Positions 1 through 8,726 of a stretch of 64,000 nucleotides of DNA are shown piece after piece (the first letter of the stretch is position 1; every line of letters starts with the position of its first letter). The DNA is taken from NCBI GenBank assembly GCA_022772735.1, contig JALEZD010000018.1:62001-126000 (forward strand), in the 5' to 3' direction. The DNA comes from Erysipelotrichaceae bacterium (GTDB lineage Bacteria > Bacillota_I > Bacilli_A > Erysipelotrichales > Erysipelotrichaceae). Both the position numbers and the translations under genes were made by a program. The notes below the pieces were generated by a model. That model was given only the letters and a program-made list of their open reading frames with translations, had not been told where the DNA came from and made no database searches.

Positions 1-974
1 GTGTAAATACCTACAATAGATACAGACACAATAAAATAATTAAAAATATTCGTCATACTATAAATTTCAAATAATCCATCTATATCTTTTTCTTCGTGTA
101 AAAAGTTTGCGAATGAATCTCTTAATGAAATAATAATTGATGAAATTAATTCAGCAAATATATTTATAATCATCATATAGTTATTTATATATCCAATAAC
201 ACTTGAACCTAATTTATTAGCAATAATAAAATTATCTGTTGAATAATAAATAAAATTATAAAAAACATGATACAAAAAGTTTTTACTTTGTTTAATAATT
301 TTTGAATCTAAAATCTCTTTAAATGATACTTTTGGAAGATGTTTTAAATATGGATGTAGTTTATTTGTTATATAAACGTTTATAATATTTAAACCTAATG
401 TTTGCATAAATATAGCAAGTAAATACATTATGTAACTTTTAAAAATAAAAACAGCAACTGCCTTTAAAATAAACACAAAAACATCTAATAAAATATTAGC
501 TAAATTCACTTTCCACTTTTGTTGACTAACAGTTACTATATTTGTTTTATGTATAAAAAAGTATTTAGATACACTATTTAAAAGTAAAATTATATAACTT
601 GAATATATTACAAAATAATTATCATATTCAATAATAAACATATTATATATAAATGGCATAAAAATTAATGATACTAAAAATATTATTAAACCAATATAAA
701 AATATATCTTTTTAAACGCAGCTACTAACCATTTAACTTTTTCTTCATCTTTTTCATTAATTGGTTTATATAAGTTATATACAAGTATAGCTGCAAATCC
801 TATATCTATTAATCCAATCGAATAAAAAAGTCCATTAAAAAGATCAGAAACTCCTAATAAAGTTACTGACAAGTTATCCAAAAACAATTTTCTTGTAACA
901 AAGTTTAAAACTAGTGCAAGTAATTGCATTAAAATAACAGTAAATATATTTAAAAACGAATTTTTACTTCTCAT
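1..974 (-). CDS. Polysaccharide flippase (Wzx-like), 3' end outside window
   Basis: An open reading frame runs from an ATG at 974 to the window edge without a stop, about 324 codons. An AGAAGGA ribosome site lies just upstream. The start reads MRSKNSFLNIF and the protein is a series of hydrophobic segments with lysine-rich loops. Near residue 48 it has DLFNGLFYSIGLIDIGFAA-type residues, the pattern of the first helices of MOP-superfamily O-unit flippases. Such proteins move undecaprenyl-linked repeat units across the membrane. It is the last visible gene of the module that begins with the priming transferase at 5103, 10 bp after the preceding GT2 gene. It is one of three flippase genes in the window. 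The substrate cannot be told from sequence. Confidence 0.8.
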   Translation of the reverse strand, partial: MRSKNSFLNIFTVILMQLLALVLNFVTRKLFLDNLSVTLLGVSDLFNGLFYSIGLIDIGFAAILVYNLYKPINEKDEEKVKWLVAAFKKIYFYIGLIIFLVSLIFMPFIYNMFIIEYDNYFVIYSSYIILLLNSVSKYFFIHKTNIVTVSQQKWKVNLANILLDVFVFILKAVAVFIFKSYIMYLLAIFMQTLGLNIINVYITNKLHPYLKHLPKVSFKEILDSKIIKQSKNFLYHVFYNFIYYSTDNFIIANKLGSSVIGYINNYMMIINIFAELISSIIISLRDSFANFLHEEKDIDGLFEIYSMTNIFNYFIVSVSIVGIY

Positions 975-984
975 ACTTTTCCTT

Positions 985-1899
985 CTATAAAATATTATGA
1001 TAAATTAAAAAACAAAACAATTTCTTTAATAAATCAATTTTATAATATCTCATAATATTTTTATAGTATACACTAATAAATTTTTTAATTGAATTTAATT
1101 CGGTTAGTTCATTTTGTTCTTTTCTTAAAACTCTATAAATATCTGTATTATATTTAACTGCCATCTTTAAAACATCATATTTTATATTTAAGTTTTCTTC
1201 AAATGAAAAATTTGTTTTTTCTCTGTAAATTTTTGCAATACACTTTGCATTAAAATTATCATTTTTTTTGTTTTGAGTAATACTATTTACATTATCTACC
1301 CTATACCAATATAATTGTTGATTACTTAAAACAAACTTATTAATTTTATAAGTAATTTTATAAAGTATAGCTAAATCTTCAAAATGCATACCTACAGGAA
1401 ATTTTATGTTATCAAAAAGTTCTTTCTTAAAAAGTTTATCCCACACATGAGAGCATATTTCATCTAACATTATCTTATCAAAAACTTCTTTTCCATATAC
1501 TTTAGTATCTAAAAAATTATTTTTTATTTTTTCATTACTTCTAACAAAGTCAACCATCGAAATATCTGCATCATTTTCCTTTATTAATTTGTGTAAAACA
1601 CTAAACATTTCAGGAAATATCTTGTCATCACTATCAACAAATCCAATATAATCACCTGTTGCCTTATCAATTCCAAAGTTTCTGGCATCAGATAACCCTC
1701 CATTAGGTTTTGAATAAAGTTTTATTCTTTCATCTTGTTTTGAAAAATTTTCTGCGATTAACAATGAATTGTCAGTAGAACCATCATTTACTAAAATTAT
1801 TTCTAAATTTTTATATGTTTGATTTATTATACTTTCAATACACTCTTTCAAATATTTTTCAACATTGTATATAGGAACTACTACACTAATTTTGTCCAT
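985..1899 (-). CDS. Glycosyltransferase family 2
   Basis: This 304-residue protein has a standard GT-A (GT2) N-terminal domain. It opens with VVVPIYN, has VNDGS at 37-41, the acceptor/metal region GGLSDARN near 67-74 and the DxD motif DSDD at 89-92. The C-terminal 150 residues are variable, as usual for capsule GT2 enzymes, and end in a basic, hydrophobic tail that may touch the membrane. Such enzymes add one sugar from a nucleotide donor to a lipid-linked oligosaccharide on the cytoplasmic face. It overlaps the end of the upstream GT4 gene by 14 bp, so the two are probably translationally coupled. Its closest relative in the window is the GT2 at 24457-25419, which shares the same N-terminal pattern. 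Donor and acceptor are unknown. Confidence 0.88.
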   Translation of the reverse strand: MDKISVVVPIYNVEKYLKECIESIINQTYKNLEIILVNDGSTDNSLLIAENFSKQDERIKLYSKPNGGLSDARNFGIDKATGDYIGFVDSDDKIFPEMFSVLHKLIKENDADISMVDFVRSNEKIKNNFLDTKVYGKEVFDKIMLDEICSHVWDKLFKKELFDNIKFPVGMHFEDLAILYKITYKINKFVLSNQQLYWYRVDNVNSITQNKKNDNFNAKCIAKIYREKTNFSFEENLNIKYDVLKMAVKYNTDIYRVLRKEQNELTELNSIKKFISVYYKNIMRYYKIDLLKKLFCFLIYHNIL

Positions 1900-2974
1900 G
1901 ATTTAAAACCTCACTAATAACCCTAACAAAATCGCTTACTGTATTTTCTATAGTATATTCTTTAATACCTAATAAAGATTTTTTAGATAATTCAGTTTTT
2001 AAGTCATCGTTTTCTACAAGTAAATTTATTGCTTTAGCGAATTCTTCAACATTTTCATTTTCAACAATTATTGCATTATTAAAATTATTATTAAACTCTA
2101 TTGCAGCAACACATTTATCACTTGAAATAATAGGTAAACCAAATGACATAGCTTCATTAATTACTAATCCCCAAATATCATATCTTGTTGGAAATACAAA
2201 GATATCTGCCATTGCATAATATTCATTCAGTTCTTCTTTATTTTTAAATCCAACAAAATTTATATTATCAAGATTATTATCATTAATTATTTTTAATACT
2301 TCTTCCTGTGGTTTTCCACCTGCAATATATAATTTTATTTTTTTATTAACTTTTATCATTGATTTAACTAAAATATCATAACCTTTTCTATTTATTTGTT
2401 GACCAACTGAAAAAAGCATTATCTCTTCACCAATATTATGTTTTTTTCTTAGCTCTGATTTGTTTTTTATTAAACTTTCATTATTTTTTAAATCAGATTT
2501 TGTCAAAGAAGAAAATCTATAATTAAAAATTTTATTTTCATCCACATTATAATATTTATAATATTTGTTTACTTCTTTTCCTGAGCTTAAAAAATAATTA
2601 CACTTATTCATAAAATAAGAAATAATATAATCTAGTATTCCTCTTTTTATTACTAATCCACCATCTGCAAGCATTATTACAGGCTTTTTATATTTATTAA
2701 ATTTATGTGTTGCATATATACACATTTTATTTGAATAATCTGCGTTTATTAATAAATCGCAAGTATTAACTTCTTTATCAATAACTTTTTTGTAATTTTT
2801 ATCTAAATATTGTACTTTTACATTACCAAAATCGCTTGAATACCAAGAGTCTTCTCTATCATTTTCTTTTCTTCTTTCAAATAATGCGTGTATCTCTAAC
2901 TCTTCACTCATGAGTTTCATTACATTTACTTTATAAGGAGATGGTATATTTGAAATCCAACATATTTTAAACAT
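1886..2974 (-). CDS. Glycosyltransferase family 4
   Basis: A 362-residue GT-B enzyme. The C-terminal Rossmann domain holds the GT4 retaining-enzyme signature: FSVGQQINRKG near 188, a YIAGGKP stretch, and FPTRYDIWGLVINEAMSFG, which contains the E-x7-E donor-binding pair. The N-terminal acceptor domain begins with CWISNIPSPYK, typical of sugar transferases acting on lipid-linked intermediates. The start is supported by GGAGG six bases before the ATG. The gene directly abuts the upstream GT2 gene (start at 2974, neighbour stop at 2975) and overlaps the downstream GT2, so it belongs to the same operon. The transferred sugar cannot be predicted. Confidence 0.88.
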   Translation of the reverse strand: MFKICWISNIPSPYKVNVMKLMSEELEIHALFERRKENDREDSWYSSDFGNVKVQYLDKNYKKVIDKEVNTCDLLINADYSNKMCIYATHKFNKYKKPVIMLADGGLVIKRGILDYIISYFMNKCNYFLSSGKEVNKYYKYYNVDENKIFNYRFSSLTKSDLKNNESLIKNKSELRKKHNIGEEIMLFSVGQQINRKGYDILVKSMIKVNKKIKLYIAGGKPQEEVLKIINDNNLDNINFVGFKNKEELNEYYAMADIFVFPTRYDIWGLVINEAMSFGLPIISSDKCVAAIEFNNNFNNAIIVENENVEEFAKAINLLVENDDLKTELSKKSLLGIKEYTIENTVSDFVRVISEVLNHGQN

Positions 2975-3775
2975 TTAATACCTCCCTTTATTTTTAAGTT
3001 TAAATCTTATCCAATTAGGTAATAGAGCAAATAAATACGGTTTAAGGTATATAAAATCATTAAAAAAATTTAACTTTAATTTTTTTCTGTAATATTTTCT
3101 TAACTCAACTGCTTTTTTTATTGATTTAATATTACGCTTTTTGTAATCATTTAATGATTCACTATATCTTACAAGTGGAATATTTATATTTGCTCCTTTA
3201 TATCCATTTATAAAAAATCTATACCATAAATCTAAATCTTCACATCTTTTACAAAACTCACTATTATCATATCCATTTAAATCTTTTAAAACATTTTTTT
3301 TAATCATTATTGTTGGATGATGAAATGGATATCCTCCACTAGTTAATGTATTGATAGTTGGGTTTAGCACAATTTTTCTTGTATTAATAATATTTTCGCC
3401 ATCAAAAATATCCATATAACTTCCAACACAGTCAATCGATGGATTATCTATTAAATATTGAACTTGTATTTTTAATCTATCTATATAACAAACATCATCA
3501 TCATCAATTCTAGCTATATATTCACCTTCAGCAATCTCCAAACATCTGTTTAGCGCACCTGCAAGTGTTAATGATTTTTCATTTTTTATTATTTTAAATA
3601 TATTTGGATATTTATTATAATATTCATTCAAAATTGAAAAAGTATCATCATTTGATGCATCATCACAAACAACAATTTCAAAATCATTAAACGATTGATT
3701 TAATATTGAATTGAAAAGGTTATGTAATTTTAATGAACCATTATGTGTTCCAATTATAAATGATACCTTCTTCAT
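2975..3775 (-). CDS. Glycosyltransferase family 2
   Basis: A 266-residue GT2 enzyme. The N-terminus reads SFIIGTHNG, then VVCDDASNDDT and a DxD region RIDDDD at about residues 91-96, followed by HHP and WYRF-type residues common in rhamnosyl- or galactosyl-type capsule transferases. It lacks any long membrane domain. It starts 2 bp after the priming transferase gene, which makes it a good candidate for adding the second sugar of the repeat unit. That role is inferred from gene order only. Confidence 0.87.
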   Translation of the reverse strand: MKKVSFIIGTHNGSLKLHNLFNSILNQSFNDFEIVVCDDASNDDTFSILNEYYNKYPNIFKIIKNEKSLTLAGALNRCLEIAEGEYIARIDDDDVCYIDRLKIQVQYLIDNPSIDCVGSYMDIFDGENIINTRKIVLNPTINTLTSGGYPFHHPTIMIKKNVLKDLNGYDNSEFCKRCEDLDLWYRFFINGYKGANINIPLVRYSESLNDYKKRNIKSIKKAVELRKYYRKKLKLNFFNDFIYLKPYLFALLPNWIRFKLKNKGRY

Positions 3776-3777
3776 TT

Positions 3778-5103
3778 TTAAAATCCTTCTGTACTTTCTT
3801 TAATAAAAATAGTTTTAATTGTCATTAAAATAATTTTAATGTCTAAAAATAATGAATAATTTTCAATATACATTAAATCTAAAAGTAATTTGTCTTTTAA
3901 AGTTGTATTGTATTTACCATAAACTTGTGCATATCCTGTTAAACCTGCCTTTACTTTTAATCTATGTTCAAATTCAGGTAACTCTTTGTATATGTTTTCT
4001 GCAAGTTCTGGTCTTTCAGGTCTAGGTCCAACAATTGACATATCACCATTTAAAATGTTCAAAAGCTGTGGAATTTCATCCAATCTAAATTTTCTAATAA
4101 TTTTACCAATTTTTGTAATTCTATCATCACCCTCTTTAGCAACAAGAGCTTTACCATCTTTTTCAGCGTCAATTCTCATCGATCTAAACTTATATATCAT
4201 AAACTCTTTCCCATATTGAGTTAATCTTACTTGTTTATAAAATACTGGACCATTATCATTAATTTTTATTAAGATTGAAACAACAAGCATAATAGGAGAA
4301 AAAATAATTAGTGCAATAAGAGATAACAACACATCAAAAAATCTTTTTATTATTTTTTCTAATTGAGATGGTCCAAACTTGTTTAAACAAAATAATGGAG
4401 TATCAATCAAATGTAGCTTTTCAGCATTATTCATAATTATTTCATTATTGGTTGGAATTAAATAAATACTTTTACTAGATTTATAGCATTCATTTATTAT
4501 ATAATTTTTTTCATTTTTATTTATATCAAGAATTAATATATAATCATACAAATGAATTTTATCAATTACTGCTGAAAATGTATTATCTTTAACTGAAATA
4601 ATATCTTTAAAATTAAAATTTAAATCACCATTTTTCTTTAATTTATTAAGAACTGTCAAGTAGTCATCTTCATAAATTAATAAAGTATCTTTTGCAGGAA
4701 ATTTAGAATATAAAAATTTCCACTCTAAATAAACTATTAAACAGCCAATAAAAATTTGTATTGTTGCGATTATTGATGAATACAAAATATTTAATAAATG
4801 ATTAGCAATTAATGAGTTTTGAATATATACAATTAACGAAGTAAAAATAAGTGATAAAGAAACTGACCACATCAAATCAGAGACTTTTGAAAATGAAAGT
4901 TTATAGCCACCATATATACCCATAAAAACACTTAAAATTACTGCATAAAGTACCATTATCAATATATATCCTTTAGCAAAAAAAACAATTTCATTTGTAA
5001 AAAATACTCTAAGCATTATGAAATATGAAATTGTAAGTATTATCAAAAGAATTAAGTTTAAAAATAATTCTATTGACTTTTGTGTTCTAACTTTTTTATT
5101 CAT
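3778..5103 (-). CDS. Priming undecaprenyl-phosphate sugar-phosphate transferase (WbaP/CapM-type)
   Basis: This 441-residue membrane protein transfers a sugar-1-phosphate to undecaprenyl phosphate, the first step of repeat-unit assembly. It has four to five N-terminal transmembrane segments (about 12-130), a middle CoA-binding-like domain, then the bacterial sugar transferase domain: KRFFD at 253, a re-entrant hydrophobic segment, FRSM at 306-309, LDEIPQ at 341-346 and VGPRPER at 358-364. These are the family's invariant motifs. It is the first gene after a hairpin at 5168-5187, so it probably heads its own transcription unit. It is the only priming enzyme in the window, so all the polysaccharide modules may depend on it or on one outside. 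Which sugar it transfers is not readable from sequence. Confidence 0.95.
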   Translation of the reverse strand: MNKKVRTQKSIELFLNLILLIILTISYFIMLRVFFTNEIVFFAKGYILIMVLYAVILSVFMGIYGGYKLSFSKVSDLMWSVSLSLIFTSLIVYIQNSLIANHLLNILYSSIIATIQIFIGCLIVYLEWKFLYSKFPAKDTLLIYEDDYLTVLNKLKKNGDLNFNFKDIISVKDNTFSAVIDKIHLYDYILILDINKNEKNYIINECYKSSKSIYLIPTNNEIIMNNAEKLHLIDTPLFCLNKFGPSQLEKIIKRFFDVLLSLIALIIFSPIMLVVSILIKINDNGPVFYKQVRLTQYGKEFMIYKFRSMRIDAEKDGKALVAKEGDDRITKIGKIIRKFRLDEIPQLLNILNGDMSIVGPRPERPELAENIYKELPEFEHRLKVKAGLTGYAQVYGKYNTTLKDKLLLDLMYIENYSLFLDIKIILMTIKTIFIKESTEGF

Positions 5104-5167
5104 ATTTTCCTTTTCTAGTAAAACTAAAGCATTACCTTATAGTAATATACCATTAAATAATATAAAT

Positions 5168-5187
5168 GTCACCTCAACAAAGGTGAC
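5168..5187 (-). terminator. Hairpin between two polysaccharide transcription units
   Basis: A perfect 7-bp inverted repeat, GTCACCT / AGGTGAC with a 6-base loop, follows the stop codon of the GT6 gene at 5196. On the minus strand it is followed by an AT-rich stretch but not a clean run of T, so termination would be partial. It lies in the 92-bp gap before the priming transferase and probably separates the two operons. Confidence 0.5.
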
Positions 5188-5195
5188 ATAAACTT

Positions 5196-6017
5196 TTAAC
5201 CATATATTCCAATTTTTCTTAAGAGTTTTGCAACAAAAATATCTACTTTAGGTTTTTGGTTTGAAATTTTAACTTTAATCTTATTTAAAACAAAAGTATT
5301 TTGCTTTCTCAAACTATCTAATGGAAAATATCTTTCCTTGTTTCTCATTAGTATATTTATTTCATAATTTAATTTTAAAGATTCAGGATATACATAAGAA
5401 ACATCTAAAATTGTATATTCTTTGTTAATAATATATTTGTTTAAATATGACTCATCATGCCATATTGCAATAATATTTTTAGATATATCTTTATCAATTT
5501 CATTTGATAATATATTACTTATATTATAAAATTCTTTCCCTGTTGCACCGAAAAAACATGCTTGTATGTAATGTTTACCTTCTTCTCCCCAATTTACATT
5601 TGCCCAACATTTTTTATTTCTATCAAGAGGATATTCATATTTATCTTTAGTATTTACATACTTAAAATGTTTTGCAACAATTATATCACCTTTTGTTGGA
5701 ATAATACATTTATCAATATCCTTAACAAACATAGCATTTGCATTAAAAAAATACACATAATCATATTTTTTTATATCTTCTTTTACAGTCATAAACATTT
5801 TAAATCTCAACAAAGTATTATATGGCCAGCCTAAATCTTCAAAGTAAATAAAGCTTACATTATCAAAACTATTTGATTCAATCATTTCTTTATTATCAGT
5901 AAAAACATAAAAATGTTTTCGATCATTTTTAAACAAATGTTTTATAGCTGATTCGTAAAATTCTTCAAAAAAGCAACTATACTTACCAATACAAATGTAA
6001 AATATGCCAATATTCAT
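5196..6017 (-). CDS. Family GT6 glycosyltransferase (ABO blood-group-like) with NxN motif
   Basis: A 273-residue protein with the hallmark of family GT6, the family of human blood-group A/B transferases: WHDESYLNKY at 186-195, preceded by the acceptor-site region QACFFGATGKEFY. Where vertebrate enzymes carry a metal-binding DxD, this one has FNANAMF, giving N92-A93-N94. The NxN replacement is known from bacterial GT6 members such as the Bacteroides ovatus enzyme, which works without a metal ion. GT6 enzymes add alpha-1,3 Gal or GalNAc with retention of configuration. The length matches the compact bacterial form, without the vertebrate membrane anchor. It is the last gene of the long minus-strand operon starting at 18443 and abuts the gene before it. 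Family assignment is strong; the donor is unknown. Confidence 0.9.
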   Translation of the reverse strand: MNIGIFYICIGKYSCFFEEFYESAIKHLFKNDRKHFYVFTDNKEMIESNSFDNVSFIYFEDLGWPYNTLLRFKMFMTVKEDIKKYDYVYFFNANAMFVKDIDKCIIPTKGDIIVAKHFKYVNTKDKYEYPLDRNKKCWANVNWGEEGKHYIQACFFGATGKEFYNISNILSNEIDKDISKNIIAIWHDESYLNKYIINKEYTILDVSYVYPESLKLNYEINILMRNKERYFPLDSLRKQNTFVLNKIKVKISNQKPKVDIFVAKLLRKIGIYG

Positions 6018-6818
6018 CTAAATGTCCTTTCCAAAAATAAATTCTATATTTTTTAAAAACAAATCTATTTTTATCATCAATCTGTTGATAATACTTTTTT
6101 TTCTTAATTCCATTGGATTTTTTATTTCATTCCTTGGAGTTATAAAATTTAATTTTTTTCCAATTTTTTGTTCTAATCTTAATTTTTCTTCTAAATTAAT
6201 GTATCCTTGTACAATTAAAAATCCATTATTATATATATATGGTCCATTAATATTGGGAACTTGAGAGATAAATTTGTAATTATCACTAATTTTTTTTGCA
6301 CGAATTGAACCATAATACTCAGCAGTCCATGGAGTATCACTAGGCTTTAATAGTGAAATTAGTACCTTTTTATTCCAAATCCCTGCTTGAAGATTCAATA
6401 AATATTTACCCTTTTTATATCTTTTCTCAAATCCATACAAGTTTATATTTTCATATTTTTTATCAGTTCTTATTACAGAAAAAGACGCATTAGCAACATT
6501 ATTTTCTTTCATGAATTTTAATATTTCATTAATTCTTTCATAATCAACAGTTTCTTCAACAATGTAATCATCAAGTATTAGAAATACATAATCATTTTCC
6601 AATTTGCTTAAAGTTTCAATAAATCTACTTCCCCATTCTTTAGAATCGGATGTTAAAACTTTACTTACAATTGGGCTGTATATTTTATCAATATGTTCCA
6701 TACCAACAAATAATTTTCTGTTAATATTACTCCAGTGAATATTAATTTGTTCTAAAAGTATATTGACAACATCTAAATTCTTGTCACAGCTCATAATCAA
6801 TACATCATAATCATTCAT
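6018..6818 (-). CDS. Probable glycosyltransferase, family not assigned
   Basis: A 266-residue protein without an obvious named family. The N-terminus YDVLIMSCDKNLD resembles the first strand of a GT-A fold, and FLILDDY near residues 81-87 looks like a DxD-type donor site. WGSRFIETL and PWTAEYYGSIRA-type residues recall capsule transferases found next to GT8 genes. It overlaps the upstream GT8 gene by 4 bp (ATGA) and abuts the GT6 gene downstream, so a role in the same sugar chain is likely. There are no membrane segments. Function is inferred from fold hints and context only. Confidence 0.6.
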   Translation of the reverse strand: MNDYDVLIMSCDKNLDVVNILLEQINIHWSNINRKLFVGMEHIDKIYSPIVSKVLTSDSKEWGSRFIETLSKLENDYVFLILDDYIVEETVDYERINEILKFMKENNVANASFSVIRTDKKYENINLYGFEKRYKKGKYLLNLQAGIWNKKVLISLLKPSDTPWTAEYYGSIRAKKISDNYKFISQVPNINGPYIYNNGFLIVQGYINLEEKLRLEQKIGKKLNFITPRNEIKNPMELRKKSIINRLMIKIDLFLKNIEFIFGKDI

Positions 6819-7765
6819 TTTATACCTCGTATTTTATTAACAAAACTATTAAATGTTATATAAAACCAATATGGAGTATTATAGAAGATAAATGCCATAA
6901 ACTTATATCCAAAAGAGTATGAAATATCTTCTTTTTCTAATCCAATTTCAATCATATTTTTTTCAAAATCAATTTTTCTTGGATGCCTACACATATTAAA
7001 CCACGGTCTTGCATAAAATGCTCCAGTATAGTGTATTATTTTTGCATTTTTTTGAGCTGCTTCTATATCACTTTTTTTATATTTTTTTCTGAAAATTGAT
7101 CTTTTACATGCTGAGAATACATCACCAACATAAAATTGACTTGTAACATTAAAAGTGTGATCAAGAAAATATATTTTATTTTTACAAACACCATTTATTG
7201 TTCCTTGGTCATGATAAGCAACTTGTCCATTATGATTTCTAATAAACTCTATAAACTTTTCAACGAGATTATCCTTATTAATTTGTTTTATATTTATCAG
7301 TAAAACACCTGCATTTATGTAATTATCATATTCACATAAACCCACATCTATTCTAGCTTGTTTTGATACCGGATCAATTACACCTGCTACATAATTATCT
7401 TTAATATCTATTTCAAAAAGTTCATTTAATGGTGCAGTAACTATTGTGTCACTATCTAAATATAATGCTCTATCAATATAACTAAGTATTTCTGGAATAA
7501 ATAGTCTAGCATATGTGCTAAGTGAATCGTTTAGTTTTAATGTATTTTTTGATATATTCTCAAGATATTCTGAAACATCAAAAAAAGAATAATTAATCCC
7601 CTTATCATCTAAATATTTTTTAACTCTTTCTATGTTTTGAGCAGATAAATTTGTATACATAATATTTATCTTTGAGTTGTTATTATATTTAATGAGTGAG
7701 TTTAGTGAAACTAAAAATATGTTAACAAAATTATCATCTATAGAATACACAAAATTATTTTCCAT
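6815..7765 (-). CDS. Glycosyltransferase family 8 (LgtC-like)
   Basis: A 316-residue GT8 enzyme, a retaining galactosyl- or glucosyltransferase type. Visible motifs are YSIDDNFV at the start, LYLDSDTIV with the DxD metal site near residue 105, the substrate region YINAGVLLIN, YHDQGTIN and the C-terminal HYTG-x4-RPW that binds the metal and nucleotide. The last 30 residues are aromatic and basic, as in the membrane-associated tail of LgtC. A second GT8 gene lies directly upstream with 11 bp overlap; the pair probably arose by duplication. AGGAG eight bases before the ATG supports the start. Confidence 0.93.
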   Translation of the reverse strand: MENNFVYSIDDNFVNIFLVSLNSLIKYNNNSKINIMYTNLSAQNIERVKKYLDDKGINYSFFDVSEYLENISKNTLKLNDSLSTYARLFIPEILSYIDRALYLDSDTIVTAPLNELFEIDIKDNYVAGVIDPVSKQARIDVGLCEYDNYINAGVLLINIKQINKDNLVEKFIEFIRNHNGQVAYHDQGTINGVCKNKIYFLDHTFNVTSQFYVGDVFSACKRSIFRKKYKKSDIEAAQKNAKIIHYTGAFYARPWFNMCRHPRKIDFEKNMIEIGLEKEDISYSFGYKFMAFIFYNTPYWFYITFNSFVNKIRGIK

Positions 7766-8714
7766 TTTTTAGACTCCTAATCTTTTCTACAATTTTATTA
7801 AAAACATCGAATGTTTTTGAATCAACATTATAATAAAGTCTTGTTAATACAAAATAAATTTTACTCATTTTGTTCTTTTTACGTGAAACACTATCTGGTA
7901 ATAAACTCAAATAATATTCATAACGGTCTTTTTTAACATGAACACAATATTCATTCCATGGATGACAACCAAACATTCCTGTATAGTGAATGATTACAGG
8001 GGTATCAATAGCATTTTTATATTCATCAGGCTTGTAAAAACCTTTTTCAAAGTTCACAAAAGATTTTCCCTTCCTCTTCATCAACATTTGAGATGTAACA
8101 TTATATTTAGGATGAACATAAACTGCACGTTTAGATAATAAATTATTCATTGTACCTTGATCCATATAATGAACTACACCATTTTTTTCATTTATAAAAT
8201 CTATGCACTTATTTTCAATTCCCAATTCTCTCCACTTTTTTGCATTTATTAATATTACACCTGCATTAAAATAATTATCTTCTTCTTTTAGGCCTACTTT
8301 TAATTTTGTATCTGGTGTAGTGATTTCATCAACCACAGCAACCACATTATTCTCAAACTCAATATTATAAAAATCAAAAATATCTCCATCAATTACTGTA
8401 TCAGCATCGATAAAAAGAACTCTATCCAAATCATCTAATTTATTTGCAATAAATATCTTTGCGTATGTCAAATTCCAATTTGCATCAGTTTTTGCAATAC
8501 CATCAATAATTTTTAACTCATTTGATATATTATAAAATATTATTTTACAATCATAATTTCCAACAATTTGTTTAAGGGTTTCTTTTTGTGAATCGCTAAA
8601 GTTATTTTCAAAAACATTAATAGAAACTTCTTTATTATTTTCTAATAAAGATTTAATTGAAACTGTTAGTGGTACAAAAAATTCTGAGTTTGATACATAA
8701 GCAACATTAATCAT
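7755..8714 (-). CDS. Glycosyltransferase family 8 (LgtC-like), second copy
   Basis: A 319-residue GT8 enzyme with the same architecture as its neighbour: VLFIDADTVIDGD (DxD form DAD), YFNAGVILIN, VHYMDQGTMN and IIHYTG with HPWNEY near the C-terminus. The DAD rather than DSD triplet and the HPW rather than RPW ending show clear divergence from the adjacent paralogue, so the two likely add different residues or linkages. GAGGTG precedes the ATG. It sits 12 bp after the acyltransferase gene in the same operon. Confidence 0.93.
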   Translation of the reverse strand: MINVAYVSNSEFFVPLTVSIKSLLENNKEVSINVFENNFSDSQKETLKQIVGNYDCKIIFYNISNELKIIDGIAKTDANWNLTYAKIFIANKLDDLDRVLFIDADTVIDGDIFDFYNIEFENNVVAVVDEITTPDTKLKVGLKEEDNYFNAGVILINAKKWRELGIENKCIDFINEKNGVVHYMDQGTMNNLLSKRAVYVHPKYNVTSQMLMKRKGKSFVNFEKGFYKPDEYKNAIDTPVIIHYTGMFGCHPWNEYCVHVKKDRYEYYLSLLPDSVSRKKNKMSKIYFVLTRLYYNVDSKTFDVFNKIVEKIRSLKNGK

Positions 8715-8726
8715 TATAATTACACC

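Noticed and set aside
5120-5160. Promoter for the priming transferase operon
   Set aside because: One is expected after the 5168-5187 hairpin, but only weak -10-like hexamers and no credible -35 could be found.
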